NCBI RefSeq assembly: GCF_000444875.1
Contig: NC_022001.1
Location: 1-64,000, forward strand
Reading direction: 5' to 3'
Source of the DNA: Streptomyces collinus Tu 365
Lineage (GTDB): Bacteria > Actinomycetota > Actinomycetes > Streptomycetales > Streptomycetaceae
DNA: 64,000 bases
In this document: piece after piece, positions 26,997-35,416 of the stretch
Position numbering within the stretch: position 1 is the stretch's first letter
Layout of the letters: every line of letters begins with the position of its first letter
Made by a program: the position numbers and the translations under genes
Notes under the pieces: generated by a model
What the model saw: the letters and a program-made list of their open reading frames with translations, nothing else
Databases searched by the model: none
What the model was told of the DNA's origin: nothing

Positions 26997-27025
26997 AACC
27001 CCCAGGGATTGCGCCCCTGGGGGTT
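26997..27025 (+). terminator. Strong hairpin terminator/attenuator
   Basis: AACCCCCAGGG (26997-27007) pairs perfectly with CCCTGGGGGTT (27015-27025), loop 7 nt, followed by CTTGTCG. It lies in the 233-bp gap between the first transfer gene and the next, and may cut expression of the downstream genes. An additional GC-rich dyad precedes it at about 26968-26984. Confidence 0.65.
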
Positions 27026-27064
27026 CTTGTCGCGGTCTCATCCCGTCGCGAAAGGACTGACCAC

Positions 27065-27358
27065 GTGCACAGCATCGCACTCCGCCCGGCCCGCTCCACC
27101 GTCCAGGACGAGATCGGCCCGCGCCGTCCCGGCGCGATCTACCAGAACGTGGATGGCCGGTTCGAGGTCCTCGCGCTCGTCACGGTCCCGGCCGACGCCG
27201 CGCAGCTGCTGCGCCGGGCGGCCGCCCGATGGGCGGTGATCGTCCGGGACACCCTCCGTCCGGACGGTCAGCCCTTCGCCGTCGGCACGGTGTGGACCGA
27301 CAGCGACTACCTGGTCCGCCCCGCCACGGACTCCAATCTCTACGCGCCGGCTGCCTGA
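27065..27358 (+). CDS. Hypothetical plasmid protein (97 aa)
   Basis: GTG 27065 follows GAAAGGA. The product reads HSIALRPARSTVQDEIGPRR, then PGAIYQNVDGRFEVLALVTV, AAQLLRRAAARWAVIVRDTL and a C-terminal VGTVWTDSDYLVRPATDSNL. It looks like a small alpha/beta cytoplasmic protein. Genes like this are frequent in the transfer regions of Streptomyces plasmids, but I cannot assign a family. A long GC-rich dyad (about 27364-27422) follows its stop. Confidence 0.6.
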   Translation: MHSIALRPARSTVQDEIGPRRPGAIYQNVDGRFEVLALVTVPADAAQLLRRAAARWAVIVRDTLRPDGQPFAVGTVWTDSDYLVRPATDSNLYAPAA

Positions 27359-27363
27359 CGACC

Positions 27364-27422
27364 CGCCACGGTCCGCCTCCCGCCCACCAGAGCAGTCAGG
27401 GCGGGAGACGGGCCGTGGCAGG
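27364..27422 (+). terminator. Long GC-rich dyad after the 97-aa gene
   Basis: GCCACGG...CCTCCCGCC (27364-27384) pairs with GGCGGGAG...CCGTGGC (27400-27422) with small internal loops, leaving a loop of about 15 nt. A likely terminator or attenuator between 27358 and the gene at 27503. Confidence 0.5.
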
Positions 27423-27502
27423 CCGACCGGCCCGCCACGACAAAAGGACGGCCCCGCGACTCTGACCTCCCGGGACCGTCCGTGATCAGGAAGGCAAGTT
27501 CC

Positions 27503-27937
27503 ATGACCACGGCGATCATGTCACGCCCGCAAACCCCGACACCAGAGCACGACCCGTTCTCCCGCGTCCTCAGTGCCATCAACTCCCACCGCACACCCCG
27601 CTGCGAGAACGCCCGCCCGCACCGGGCCGCCCCCGCGGCCGCGCTCGGCGCGCACCTCCTGGCCGTGGTCCGCGCCCAGGACGCGACGATCCCCGCCCAC
27701 CGACGCGCGCCGCGCACCGTCGCGGAGATGCGGGCCCGGATCGCGGCCCTGTACGAGGACGAGCAGGACGCCTGCGGAGTGTGCGGCTTCTGGCAGTGCC
27801 GCTGCACCGAGGCCCGCACCCTCACGCCAGGGCCGGCCGATGCCGTCCCGGCCCCCGCGTCCAGCGGCGGGCAGTGCAACGTGTGCGGCGGCTGGTTCGA
27901 AGACTGGCCCGGCGGCACCTGCGACGCCTGCCGTTAA
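27503..27937 (+). CDS. Small zinc-finger-like plasmid protein (144 aa)
   Basis: I start at ATG 27503 (MTTAIMSRPQTPTPEHDPFS), preceded by AGGAAGG; an upstream GTG at 27482 is possible. The C-terminal half has CGVCGFWQCRC and CNVCGGWFEDWPGGTCDACR, two cysteine clusters (CxxC...CxC and CxxC...CxxC) typical of zinc ribbons. The N-terminal half is basic and alanine-rich. It is 5 bp ahead of the next gene and clearly part of the transfer operon. Role unknown; possibly DNA or protein binding in transfer control. Confidence 0.65.
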   Translation: MTTAIMSRPQTPTPEHDPFSRVLSAINSHRTPRCENARPHRAAPAAALGAHLLAVVRAQDATIPAHRRAPRTVAEMRARIAALYEDEQDACGVCGFWQCRCTEARTLTPGPADAVPAPASSGGQCNVCGGWFEDWPGGTCDACR

Positions 27938-27942
27938 CCCTT

Positions 27943-28254
27943 ATGCCTCACCTCATAGAAGCGGCCCGGGCAGCCCAGCAGCGCGCCGCCCGGGCCGCCG
28001 CCGCGGTCGGTCCCACCCATCCGCTCGCCCGTCTGCTGTTCGCGGCCGCCGCCCTGGCGGCGGCCGCCGTGTGGGACGCCGGGCACCGCATCACCGACCA
28101 CCGCGAAAGACAGCCCAACCCCGTGCCCGAAGACCTTTCCCATCGCTACCAGGCAGCTCACCGCGCCTGTACCCCCTCAAGCCCTGCCGGGCCGCCGTCC
28201 CTAACCCGAGGCGACGGCCCGGCAGGCGTACACCAGAAAGGACCCCGCCGGTGA
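27943..28254 (+). CDS. Small membrane-associated transfer-operon protein (103 aa)
   Basis: ATG 27943 opens MPHLIEAARAAQQRAARAAA, followed by a hydrophobic segment (PLARLLFAAAALAAAAVWDA) near residues 27-46 that could span the membrane, then a hydrophilic, basic tail. Its stop overlaps the start of the next gene by 4 bp (GTGA), implying translational coupling to the large Spd-like protein. No family recognised. Confidence 0.55.
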   Translation: MPHLIEAARAAQQRAARAAAAVGPTHPLARLLFAAAALAAAAVWDAGHRITDHRERQPNPVPEDLSHRYQAAHRACTPSSPAGPPSLTRGDGPAGVHQKGPRR

Positions 28255-30521
28255 GCAGCCGACGCCAGCCTGCCCGCAAGGCTCCCGCCAAGAAGACGAC
28301 GACCAGGGTCAAGACCACCACGGCCATCAGGACGACCGCGACAGTCGGCCTGAGCGAGGGCCCCGGCACCACGGTGGCCACCGAGCCCGCCCCCGCGCCG
28401 GGGTCGGGGCCGGGGCCGGACTGGGAGGCGCTGGCCCGGCTCCTAGACGCCAGGGACCGGGCCGCCGACATCATCGACACCGCCCGCGAGCAGGCCCTCG
28501 TCCTACAGACGCAGGCCGAGGAGCAGGCGGCGCGCACCGTCGCCGACACCCATGAGCAGGCCACCGCCCTGCTGGCCGATGCGCGCACCCGCGCCGAGGT
28601 CGTCACCCTCGGCGCCCAGGAGGAAGCCAGCGCCCAGCGGGCGGCGGTCACCACCGAAGCCGAGACGGTGCGCGAGGAGGCGCAGAAGCTGCGCGGCGAG
28701 GCCGACCAGCTCCTGGCCGAGGCCCGCACCCGCGCCGACCAGCTCCTCGCGCAGGCCCGTTCGCAGGTCGCGGAGCTGACCGAGCTGGCCGCCGCCGACC
28801 ACCAGGCCACCGCATCCGCCATCGCCGAACTGCGGCGCCTGGCCGAAGCCGACCTCACCGAGATCGGCGCTCTGGTCGAGGGCCGCCGCGCCGAGGCCGG
28901 GCAGATCCTCGCCCGAGCCCGCGAGGAGGCCGACAACCTGCTCGCCGCCGTACAGAAGGAGGTCGAGCAGGCCCGCGCGCGCCACGCCCAGCTCGCCAAG
29001 GCCGCCGCCGAGCAGTACGACGCCCGGCGCATCGAGGCGGAGACGCTGTACGCGGACGCGGTCGAGGCTGCCGCCGAGCGGCGCCGCGAGGCCGACGCCC
29101 ACGTCGCCGCCGCCCACACCGAGGCGGAGGAGGCCCGCGCCGAACTGCGCGCCGAACTGCGCCAGCTGGGCGAGAAGTTCGACACCGAGGCCGCCGCCAA
29201 GCGCCAGGCTTTGACCGAGGAGCTCGCCGGACTGAAGACAGCGTGCGACCGGCAGCGCGAGAAGCTGCGCACCGAGGCCACGTCCGTCACCCAGGAGCTG
29301 CGCGAGGCCGCCCAGAAGCAGGCCGCGCGCATCACCGCCGAGGCCGAGCGCAAGGCCAAGGGCATCACCGACCGGGCACAGGCCGACGAGGCCCGCGCCC
29401 GCCGGCTGTTGAACGAGGCCCGCGAGGCCAAGAAATCCGCCGCCAAGTGGCGCCGCCGGCGGCAGAACCTTGGCGGCAAACTGTGGAAGGCGGCGCCGTG
29501 GGTCGCGCTGGCCGCCGGCGTCGGGCTCGCCGCCTCCGGCGAGTACGAACTCGCCCGCATGGTCGGCATCAACGACTACGTCGCCCCGCTCCTGCCGGTC
29601 AGCATCGACGTCTACTGCGTCACCGCGTTCCGCACCAAGAAGGACATCGTGCCGGCGCTGCTGCTGATGGCGTCGGCCAACGTCGTCTTCCACCTCTCCG
29701 ACCAGGCGAAGCTCGTCCCCGAGGGCGGGTCGGCCCCGTGGCAGCTCACCACCTTCGTAGTCCTGATCTTCGTGGCCGTCATCTGGCGCGTCCACACCCT
29801 CATGTACACCGACGGGACGGACGGACACGGCGGCACGGATACGCCGTCCGGTACGGCCACCGCAACGCCGCTCCGTGCCGGCACGGACGGAAACGGAACG
29901 CTCGCCCGTACAGGGACGCATCGCCGGACGGACGGTACGGACAGCACGACGTCCGGCCGTACGAATGACCTGTACGCCGCGAACAGCGGCGGACGAGCGG
30001 ACGGTACGGGCCCCGGACGCGACGGTACGGATCCCGTATCCGCCCTGACTCACTCCCCGCACCACGACGGAGGTGAAGGGGCGCTGACCAGGGAGTACAG
30101 CGACCGTACATACGACGTACACACCACCCCGGACGGGGCGGCGCGTACAGGTACAGCAGCCCGAGGGCGTACCGGTACGGCACACGCGGCCGTACAGGGA
30201 CGCGGCAGCACGGTCAGCGTCCGTACACAGCCCGGCCGCGAGGGCGTACAGGGTGGCCGTACCGGTACGGCCACCGTCTCCTCCCGTGCAACCGGAACCA
30301 GCGGCACGGGCCGTACAGGCGGTACGGACCGGCCCGGTACGCCCGCCCGCACGGACGAAGAACTCCTCCCGCTCGTACAGGCGCTCCCGCGTGACGAGGA
30401 CGGCTACGTGACCCTCTACCGGGTCCGTACCGACCTCTCGGTCAACCAGCCCCGCGCGGTTCGGCTGCTGAAGGAGGCCGGCCTGCTGCGGCCCGAGGAC
30501 GCCGACAAATACCTCACCTGA
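28251..30521 (+). CDS. Spread-type membrane protein: long coiled coil plus DUF2637-like membrane domain (756 aa)
   Basis: GTG 28251 follows AGAAAGGA. After a basic start, residues about 65-400 are an extended Glu/Ala/Arg coiled coil. About 405-510 is a membrane domain of DUF2637 type: APWVALAAGVGLAASGEYEL, DVYCVTAFRTKKDIVPALLL and LTTFVVLIFVAVIWRVHTLM. The next 200 residues are Gly/Thr/Arg-rich low complexity (GTDG, RTGT), and a short C-terminal HTH-like end follows (LPRDEDGYVTLYRVRTDLSV ... AVRLLKEAGLL). DUF2637 domains occur in SpdB-type proteins, which help spread plasmid DNA through the mycelium after TraB-mediated transfer. The long coiled coil is unusual for that role. A strong terminator follows. 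Confidence 0.8.
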   Translation: MSSRRQPARKAPAKKTTTRVKTTTAIRTTATVGLSEGPGTTVATEPAPAPGSGPGPDWEALARLLDARDRAADIIDTAREQALVLQTQAEEQAARTVADTHEQATALLADARTRAEVVTLGAQEEASAQRAAVTTEAETVREEAQKLRGEADQLLAEARTRADQLLAQARSQVAELTELAAADHQATASAIAELRRLAEADLTEIGALVEGRRAEAGQILARAREEADNLLAAVQKEVEQARARHAQLAKAAAEQYDARRIEAETLYADAVEAAAERRREADAHVAAAHTEAEEARAELRAELRQLGEKFDTEAAAKRQALTEELAGLKTACDRQREKLRTEATSVTQELREAAQKQAARITAEAERKAKGITDRAQADEARARRLLNEAREAKKSAAKWRRRRQNLGGKLWKAAPWVALAAGVGLAASGEYELARMVGINDYVAPLLPVSIDVYCVTAFRTKKDIVPALLLMASANVVFHLSDQAKLVPEGGSAPWQLTTFVVLIFVAVIWRVHTLMYTDGTDGHGGTDTPSGTATATPLRAGTDGNGTLARTGTHRRTDGTDSTTSGRTNDLYAANSGGRADGTGPGRDGTDPVSALTHSPHHDGGEGALTREYSDRTYDVHTTPDGAARTGTAARGRTGTAHAAVQGRGSTVSVRTQPGREGVQGGRTGTATVSSRATGTSGTGRTGGTDRPGTPARTDEELLPLVQALPRDEDGYVTLYRVRTDLSVNQPRAVRLLKEAGLLRPEDADKYLT

Positions 30522-30546
30522 CCCACCCCGTCCGGCACACACCAGT

Positions 30547-30579
30547 GAGGGCCAGCCCGCTCGAATCGGGCTGGCCCTC
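30547..30579 (+). terminator. Perfect 13-bp hairpin terminator
   Basis: GAGGGCCAGCCCG (30547-30559) and CGGGCTGGCCCTC (30567-30579) with a 7-nt loop, 25 bp after the end of the Spd-like gene. It separates the upstream part of the transfer region from the genes starting at 30693. Confidence 0.8.
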
Positions 30580-30692
30580 GCCGCGACTGCCGGAAGCAGC
30601 CACCCGTCCAGTACAGCACGTTTCCCCAGATCAGAACCCGCTTCCGGCACGCCTGGGCGGGCTCGAACCACACGAGAAGGAGTCAGCAGCCC

Positions 30693-31325
30693 ATGTCCGG
30701 AATCGACTGGGACAAGGAGTTCAGCCTCATGAACCCCCAGACCCCCCCGACGTCGGAGAAGCCGGAGAAGCCCGCCATCTCGCGTCTGTCCACCGCGGTC
30801 GGCGGGATGCGCCGCAACACCGCGGCGCTCGCCGTGTGCGGCACGATCGCCGTCGTCGCCGTGTGCGGCACGGTCGTCGCCGTCACCAGCATGCAGGGCG
30901 AGCAGGCCGCCCAGGAGCGGGCGCGCGCCAAGGAGAAGGCAGCGAACGCCCTGGTGGAGGCAGAGGCCGACAAGCAGCGGGCGCAGACCGAGGAAGCCGC
31001 GGCCAAGGTCACCTACGAGCGGGAGATGACCGTCTACCGCGAGTGCATGAAGTCCCGTGCGGCGGCGGTCGCCAAGGCGGCCTCGTACGACGTCGCGAGG
31101 ATCCCCACCTGCGACGCCCCGACCCTCGGCGGTGCGGCCTCCCAGTCCCAGAAATCCGCTGGCTCCGGCGGCGGTCTCGGCGGCATCACCTCCAGCCCGT
31201 GGCTGTGGGTGGCGCTCGTCGGAGGCGGCGGATTCATCGCCTACAAAAAGCTCTCCGCCCCCTCCGGTTCGGGCGCGGTAACCCCCACGAACGACAAGGG
31301 ATTCACCTTCGAGAAGGGTGCCTGA
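30693..31325 (+). CDS. Membrane protein of the transfer cluster (210 aa)
   Basis: ATG 30693 follows GAGAAGGAG. Hydrophilic N-terminus (GIDWDKEFSLMNPQTPPTSE), a membrane helix at about residues 45-65 (ALAVCGTIAVVAVCGTVVAV), a charged coiled-coil segment (about 70-115), a cysteine pair (YRECMKS, IPTCDAP), a Ser/Gly-rich linker and a second hydrophobic segment near 168-180 (PWLWVALVGGGGFIAYKKLS). It resembles small Spd-like membrane proteins in position and design; no family is assigned. Confidence 0.65.
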   Translation: MSGIDWDKEFSLMNPQTPPTSEKPEKPAISRLSTAVGGMRRNTAALAVCGTIAVVAVCGTVVAVTSMQGEQAAQERARAKEKAANALVEAEADKQRAQTEEAAAKVTYEREMTVYRECMKSRAAAVAKAASYDVARIPTCDAPTLGGAASQSQKSAGSGGGLGGITSSPWLWVALVGGGGFIAYKKLSAPSGSGAVTPTNDKGFTFEKGA

Positions 31326-31326
31326 C

Positions 31327-31545
31327 ATGACGCTTCAGTTCTTTGCTCTCGCCCTGTTCTGCTGGGCCGTGTTCTTCACCTTCAAAAAGACCAAGGGAAA
31401 GCAGATGGTGATCTGCATCATGCTGATCGTCTCTGGGATCTTCCTGCCGTACACGCCGTTCAGCGAACAGATCCGGACCACCCTGGAGTCGGTCTTCAAC
31501 ACGGCGAACACGACTGTGAACAACATCAGCTCCTCGTCACGCTAA
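31327..31545 (+). CDS. Small membrane protein (72 aa), Spd-like position
   Basis: I place the start at ATG 31327 (MTLQFFALALFCWAVFFTFK) because GAGAAGGG lies 10 nt upstream; a GTG three codons earlier is possible. Two hydrophobic helices, at residues 3-19 and 27-46 (MVICIMLIVSGIFLPYTPFS), are separated by a basic loop KKTKGKQ. The tail is Ser/Thr/Asn-rich. It follows the previous gene by 1 bp. Probably a small inner-membrane component of the transfer system. Confidence 0.65.
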   Translation: MTLQFFALALFCWAVFFTFKKTKGKQMVICIMLIVSGIFLPYTPFSEQIRTTLESVFNTANTTVNNISSSSR

Positions 31546-31557
31546 GTACGCGCCAGG

Positions 31558-31658
31558 GGTTACCGGTTACTAGTTACAGCCCCCGAGACACCCCCAGAAC
31601 CGCCCACCAGGCGGCGCGAACCGGTGTCCTGCGGGCCTGTAACCAGTAACCGGTAACC
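31558..31658. repeat. 22-bp inverted repeat with 57-bp spacer in a transfer-operon gap
   Basis: Left arm 31558-31579 (GGTTACCGGTTACTAGTTAC..) and right arm 31637-31658 are inverted copies differing at one base. The arms are AT-richer than their surroundings. Each arm contains GTTAC repeated in two registers. It lies between the 72-aa membrane protein and the proline-rich gene. It could be a recombination or transfer site, or a binding site; a simple terminator is less likely with so long a spacer. Confidence 0.6.
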
Positions 31659-31693
31659 GTCCGAAACAACACAGAGTCACAGAAGGGAGGGTC

Positions 31694-32773
31694 GTGGAAC
31701 TCCTCGTACTCCTCGCCATCAGCTATCTGTTCGGTGTGGACAAAACGCATGGGAAATACGAACAGGCGGGAATTAAAAAACCCCCCGCCAAACCAAAAGA
31801 GAAATGGAGTCCGACCCGGGCACCGGAAACATTCCGAAACGCGCCGTACAACTTCGCGGCGAAAACACATTACGGGCTTCTGGTGGGCGCACATTTCTCG
31901 GGTGGCCTGCGCGACGGCTGGCGCTCTGCCTACCTCAAAAAGCCGAGCGGAAAGCCTTCTGTTTCCACTTCTACCGGACCCAATCCAGGGCCCTCCGCGA
32001 CCACCGTGCCGCCCAAGCCCAGCACACCCCCGACTACCCCGCCGACCACACCGACGGCGCCCCCAACAACCGCCCCGCCGACGACGCCCCCGCCTCCGGG
32101 CACCCCGCCCCCCACAGCGCCGCCACCGTCCGCTCCCCCACCGTCCGCTACCCCACCGCCAACGGCTCCCCCACCGCCAACGGCTCCCCCGCCTCCCACG
32201 ACCCCGCCGACGACAACGCCGGGGCCCGTAGTCCCCCCGGCGGGCACGGTCCCGCCGCCCCGCACCGTCCCGCTGCCCGAGCACATCAGAAAGGACCCCG
32301 CGATGCAGCCCAACCCGCCCGTACCGCACTCCGCGACCGTCGACGACAAGGGCACCCACGTCACGACCGCCGCCGGCAAGACCCGCACCTACAGCGGCGG
32401 CGAGGTCATGACCCTCACCCAGGTCATCGACCTCGCCGAGGGCTCGGCCACCCTGTGCCAGTCCAGCACCGAGACCTGCCTGGACCTCATGGACGAGGCC
32501 GCGGAGCTGGCCACGGACTGCGACACGCTCATCGCCGAGATCACCGCGCAAGGCGTCGGCGCGAACCTGCTCGGCAAGTGCGAGGTGCTCAAGGAGCAGC
32601 TCGACCTCCAAGCCGCCGCCGCCAAAGACCTCCACGACAAGATCCAGGGCGGCGAGGAAGCGTGCCGCACCGCCTCCGCAAACGCGGAGCTCCGCCACGG
32701 ACCGATCTTCCGGGCCGTCGCCGACTCCCCCCTGACCAAGCCCGCCGAACGCGACTTCTACAACGCCCGATAG
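31694..32773 (+). CDS. Membrane-anchored proline-rich transfer-region protein (359 aa)
   Basis: GTG 31694 follows AAGGGAGG. An N-terminal hydrophobic segment (ELLVLLAISYLFGV) is followed by a short globular part (about 20-90), a proline/threonine-rich low-complexity stretch (about 100-205; PPTTPPTTPTAPPTTAPPTT) and a helical C-terminal domain (about 240-345; GGEVMTLTQVIDLAEGSATL, with CQSSTETCLD and LLGKCEVLKEQLDLQAAAAK). The architecture suggests a protein reaching from the membrane through a rigid linker. The codons of the proline stretch are extremely C-rich. No family known to me. Confidence 0.65.
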   Translation: MELLVLLAISYLFGVDKTHGKYEQAGIKKPPAKPKEKWSPTRAPETFRNAPYNFAAKTHYGLLVGAHFSGGLRDGWRSAYLKKPSGKPSVSTSTGPNPGPSATTVPPKPSTPPTTPPTTPTAPPTTAPPTTPPPPGTPPPTAPPPSAPPPSATPPPTAPPPPTAPPPPTTPPTTTPGPVVPPAGTVPPPRTVPLPEHIRKDPAMQPNPPVPHSATVDDKGTHVTTAAGKTRTYSGGEVMTLTQVIDLAEGSATLCQSSTETCLDLMDEAAELATDCDTLIAEITAQGVGANLLGKCEVLKEQLDLQAAAAKDLHDKIQGGEEACRTASANAELRHGPIFRAVADSPLTKPAERDFYNAR

Positions 32774-32790
32774 AAGAGGAGAGGCCCCGC

Positions 32791-33183
32791 ATGAGCACCA
32801 CCGAGACTTTGAAGGACGCCGCTAACTACGCGGCCCTGCGCACCAAGCTGGCCTGGCTCACGCACAAGGTCCACGCGCACGCCCAGACCGTCACCACGCT
32901 CGCCTCCGACGTCGACGACGCCGCCGAGCAGATGCTGGACGCCGCCGAGACGATGAAGGCGCTGGCCGTCGACGATGCGACCACGGCTGAGTTCGCCGAC
33001 GCCGCGCTGACCATGACCGGCGTCAAGGACGCGGCCGGCGCCTACACCTCCGCCGCCGACAGCGCCTCCGCGGCCGCAGACGACGCGAAGGCCACCACCG
33101 AGAACGACCACGGCGGCATCGCCGACGCCGTGACCACCTCCCCCGTCGACATGGCCGAAGCCACCTTCTACACCCAGCAGTAA
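32791..33183 (+). CDS. Helical protein upstream of traB (130 aa)
   Basis: ATG 32791 follows AGAGGAGAGG. The sequence is almost entirely alpha-helical and rich in Ala, Asp and Thr (TLASDVDDAAEQMLDAAETM, KALAVDDATTAEFADAALTM), much like a small coiled-coil or methyl-accepting-type helical bundle without a membrane segment. It ends 13 bp before traB. Similar small helical proteins precede tra genes on Streptomyces plasmids; function unknown. Confidence 0.65.
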   Translation: MSTTETLKDAANYAALRTKLAWLTHKVHAHAQTVTTLASDVDDAAEQMLDAAETMKALAVDDATTAEFADAALTMTGVKDAAGAYTSAADSASAAADDAKATTENDHGGIADAVTTSPVDMAEATFYTQQ

Positions 33184-33196
33184 GGAGATCCAGACC

Positions 33197-35416
33197 GTGG
33201 GGCCGACCCGAGCACAGTTCATCCAGTACGCGCCCGCCGCGCTCGCGGTAGTGCCTCTCGTGGCCGGCCCCTGGTCCGCCCTCGCCGCCGCGGCGGCCGG
33301 AGCCGGGGCCTGGACCGTAGGCGTCTCCGCCCCGGTACTGCGGTCTTTGATCGGATGTGGGTTCACCGCCACCGGGTGCGGCATCGCCGCGCACGAGGTC
33401 CTCGCCGCGGGCGGGACCCCGCTGATCGCCCTCGGCCTCGCGGTCCCGGCCGGGGCGGCCGCCCTGGCCCACCGCCGCAACATCGCCGACCACACCCCCG
33501 CCCTCGTACCCGCGACCACGACTACGGGTGCGGGTGCGGCGGTCGGCCTGACGTCCCAGGCACAACTCATCACTGCCTGGTGGAAGGAGTTCATCTCCGG
33601 CCCCACCCAGACCGAGGACCGCAAGCTCATCCAGGTGGGGGCCAACCTGGAGCACCTCGCTCTCGAGGCCGACGACGACCACGTGTCGTTCACCGGGATC
33701 ATCACGCTGCCCCAGGGCCAGCAGGTGCGGGTTAGGGCCGCCGACATCGCCGCCGTCTACCAGATCCCCGTCTCCCAGGTCGAGCTGGGAGACCCCAAGC
33801 ACTACGCGCCCAACGCCCTGCCCGTCACCGTGCAGTTGAAGGTGCCGGCGGCGCAGCCGCAGATCGTGGCCGGTACCCCGACGACTCCCGAGGAGGTCTG
33901 GGCGGCGTACGTGGCCGTGCCGGAGGGCGCGATGCCCGGCACCACCCTGACCGTCACCCGCTACGACGGGCCGCTGGACTGGGAAGGGATCGCCACCCGC
34001 GACCGCAGGGCGATCGGGACCGTCAACCTCCAGGACCTCGCAGGCAACCTGGAGCTGGAGACGATCCAGATCGCCCTCGCCCCCGGCGACAAGCCCTCGC
34101 AGATGGGGATCCGGGTGATGCGAGAGCACGCGCTGATGCACGGCACGATGCTCTCCTCGGTCGTGGACGAGCTGTCGATGGACTCCCGCGGCTACATCCG
34201 CGCCGGCACCTACGTCGACGGCCGCCCCGCCCTCCTGCCCCTGGCGCAGCCCGGCTCCGGAGCCCGCCACCTCTACCTCGTCGGCGGGTCCAGGTCGGGC
34301 AAGTCCGGGCTGCTGGAGCAGATCCTGCTCTCCGCCCACCGCTCCCGCATCGCGGTGGTCCTCGCCTCCCCGCAGGCCGGCACCATCGCCGGCGCCTCGC
34401 TGTCCGCCTACCTCGGCGACGGCCTGGACGAGGCGATGGGCGCGCTGCGCCTGGCCTACGCGATGATGCTCGACCGCGAAGCCCGCTACCGCAGCCCGGC
34501 CTTCCCCTTCACCGACCCCCTCGTCCTGGTCGTCATCGACGAAGCGCACATGCTGCTGTCCGTCTCCTCCCCGTACCACCTGGAGGCCAAGGCGATCGTG
34601 GAGCAGCTGACCCGACGCTCCCTCAAGCGGGGCATCGGCGTCGTCCTGGCCACCCAGACCCCGCTGGCCGAAGACCTCGGCAACTCCACCGTCATCCGCT
34701 CCCAGCTCCTCATCGGCGGCGGCGCGGTGTTCCTGCGCTGCGCCAGGGGCCAGGGCAACCTGGTCGGCGCGAACGCGGTCGAGGGCGCGGAGGGCATCGA
34801 CCTGTCGATGATCCCCTCGCAGTGGCCGGGCCAGTACGCCAAGGTCAGCAACCGGGACATGAGCGGCCTGGCCACCGAGGCCGCCGCCGCCCCCGAGGAC
34901 GGCACCTTCGGCCTGGGCTACCTCCTCACCCCCGGCTCACAGGCCATCCAGTTCCGCTCCCTGCACCTGGACGTGGCCCCCGTCTCCCTCGCCGGAGGCG
35001 AACCGCCGGTCGGGATCGAGAACTGCGACGCCTGGCGCGAGCGCGACGCGATCACCCAGACCCCCATGGTCGACAAGCGCGGCAAGAACCTGATCGGCAG
35101 CCTCACCGACCTCCTCGCCGCAGCCCAGGGCGCCCCCTCCTCGCACGAGGCACCCCAAGACAACTCCAGCGGCCTCCAGACAATCGCCGGATCCAGCAGG
35201 CCCGGTGCTCCTGGCGCAGCCGCTGGAGCGCCCGACGGACAGGAGCTGATCAAGCCGCGCATCCTCGAGCTCCTTCGGGAGCAGTCCATCCCGATGACCG
35301 CCGAGACCATCGCCCGAAAGCTAGGCACCTCCGCCAAAAACATCAAGCCGCGCCTGTCCGAGCTGAAGAAGCGGGACGAGGTCACCAACGAGAACGGCCT
35401 GTGGAGGGCAGCATGA
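33197..35416 (+). CDS. FtsK/SpoIIIE-type DNA translocase for conjugation (TraB-like, 739 aa)
   Basis: GTG 33197 with TAAGGAG upstream. The N-terminus has membrane segments (about 10-95; AALAVVPLVAGPWSALAAAA). The motor domain shows Walker A GGSRSGKSGLLEQ near residue 363, Walker B LVLVVIDEAHMLL near 443, and RGIGVVLATQTPLAEDLGNS near 475, an arginine-finger/sensor block. The last 50 residues form a winged helix (ELLREQSIPMTAETIARKLG, NIKPRLSELKKRDEVTNENG), in TraB the part that recognises 8-bp clt repeats. TraB hexamers pump double-stranded plasmid DNA between hyphae without nicking. The next gene overlaps by 4 bp. The ATPase call is firm; TraB is inferred from domain order and context. Confidence 0.9.
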   Translation: MGPTRAQFIQYAPAALAVVPLVAGPWSALAAAAAGAGAWTVGVSAPVLRSLIGCGFTATGCGIAAHEVLAAGGTPLIALGLAVPAGAAALAHRRNIADHTPALVPATTTTGAGAAVGLTSQAQLITAWWKEFISGPTQTEDRKLIQVGANLEHLALEADDDHVSFTGIITLPQGQQVRVRAADIAAVYQIPVSQVELGDPKHYAPNALPVTVQLKVPAAQPQIVAGTPTTPEEVWAAYVAVPEGAMPGTTLTVTRYDGPLDWEGIATRDRRAIGTVNLQDLAGNLELETIQIALAPGDKPSQMGIRVMREHALMHGTMLSSVVDELSMDSRGYIRAGTYVDGRPALLPLAQPGSGARHLYLVGGSRSGKSGLLEQILLSAHRSRIAVVLASPQAGTIAGASLSAYLGDGLDEAMGALRLAYAMMLDREARYRSPAFPFTDPLVLVVIDEAHMLLSVSSPYHLEAKAIVEQLTRRSLKRGIGVVLATQTPLAEDLGNSTVIRSQLLIGGGAVFLRCARGQGNLVGANAVEGAEGIDLSMIPSQWPGQYAKVSNRDMSGLATEAAAAPEDGTFGLGYLLTPGSQAIQFRSLHLDVAPVSLAGGEPPVGIENCDAWRERDAITQTPMVDKRGKNLIGSLTDLLAAAQGAPSSHEAPQDNSSGLQTIAGSSRPGAPGAAAGAPDGQELIKPRILELLREQSIPMTAETIARKLGTSAKNIKPRLSELKKRDEVTNENGLWRAA

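Noticed and set aside
27573..28250. Possible N-terminal extension of the 28251 gene to a 982-aa protein
   Set aside because: That part overlaps two better-supported genes in other frames; GTG 28251 has a good ribosome site and fits the 4-bp overlap.
28503..31328. A 941-codon minus-strand open frame opposite the Spd-like and downstream genes
   Set aside because: It mirrors the codon pattern of the plus-strand genes, runs through a strong terminator region and is low-complexity Gly/Leu; it has no ribosome site or domain.
31930..32388. Glycine-rich minus-strand frame opposite the proline-rich gene
   Set aside because: GGG/GGC repeats are simply the complement of the proline codons.
33023..34579. 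A 518-codon minus-strand open frame opposite traB
   Set aside because: Sequence is the antisense of conserved ATPase motifs; high GC leaves the complementary frame open by chance.
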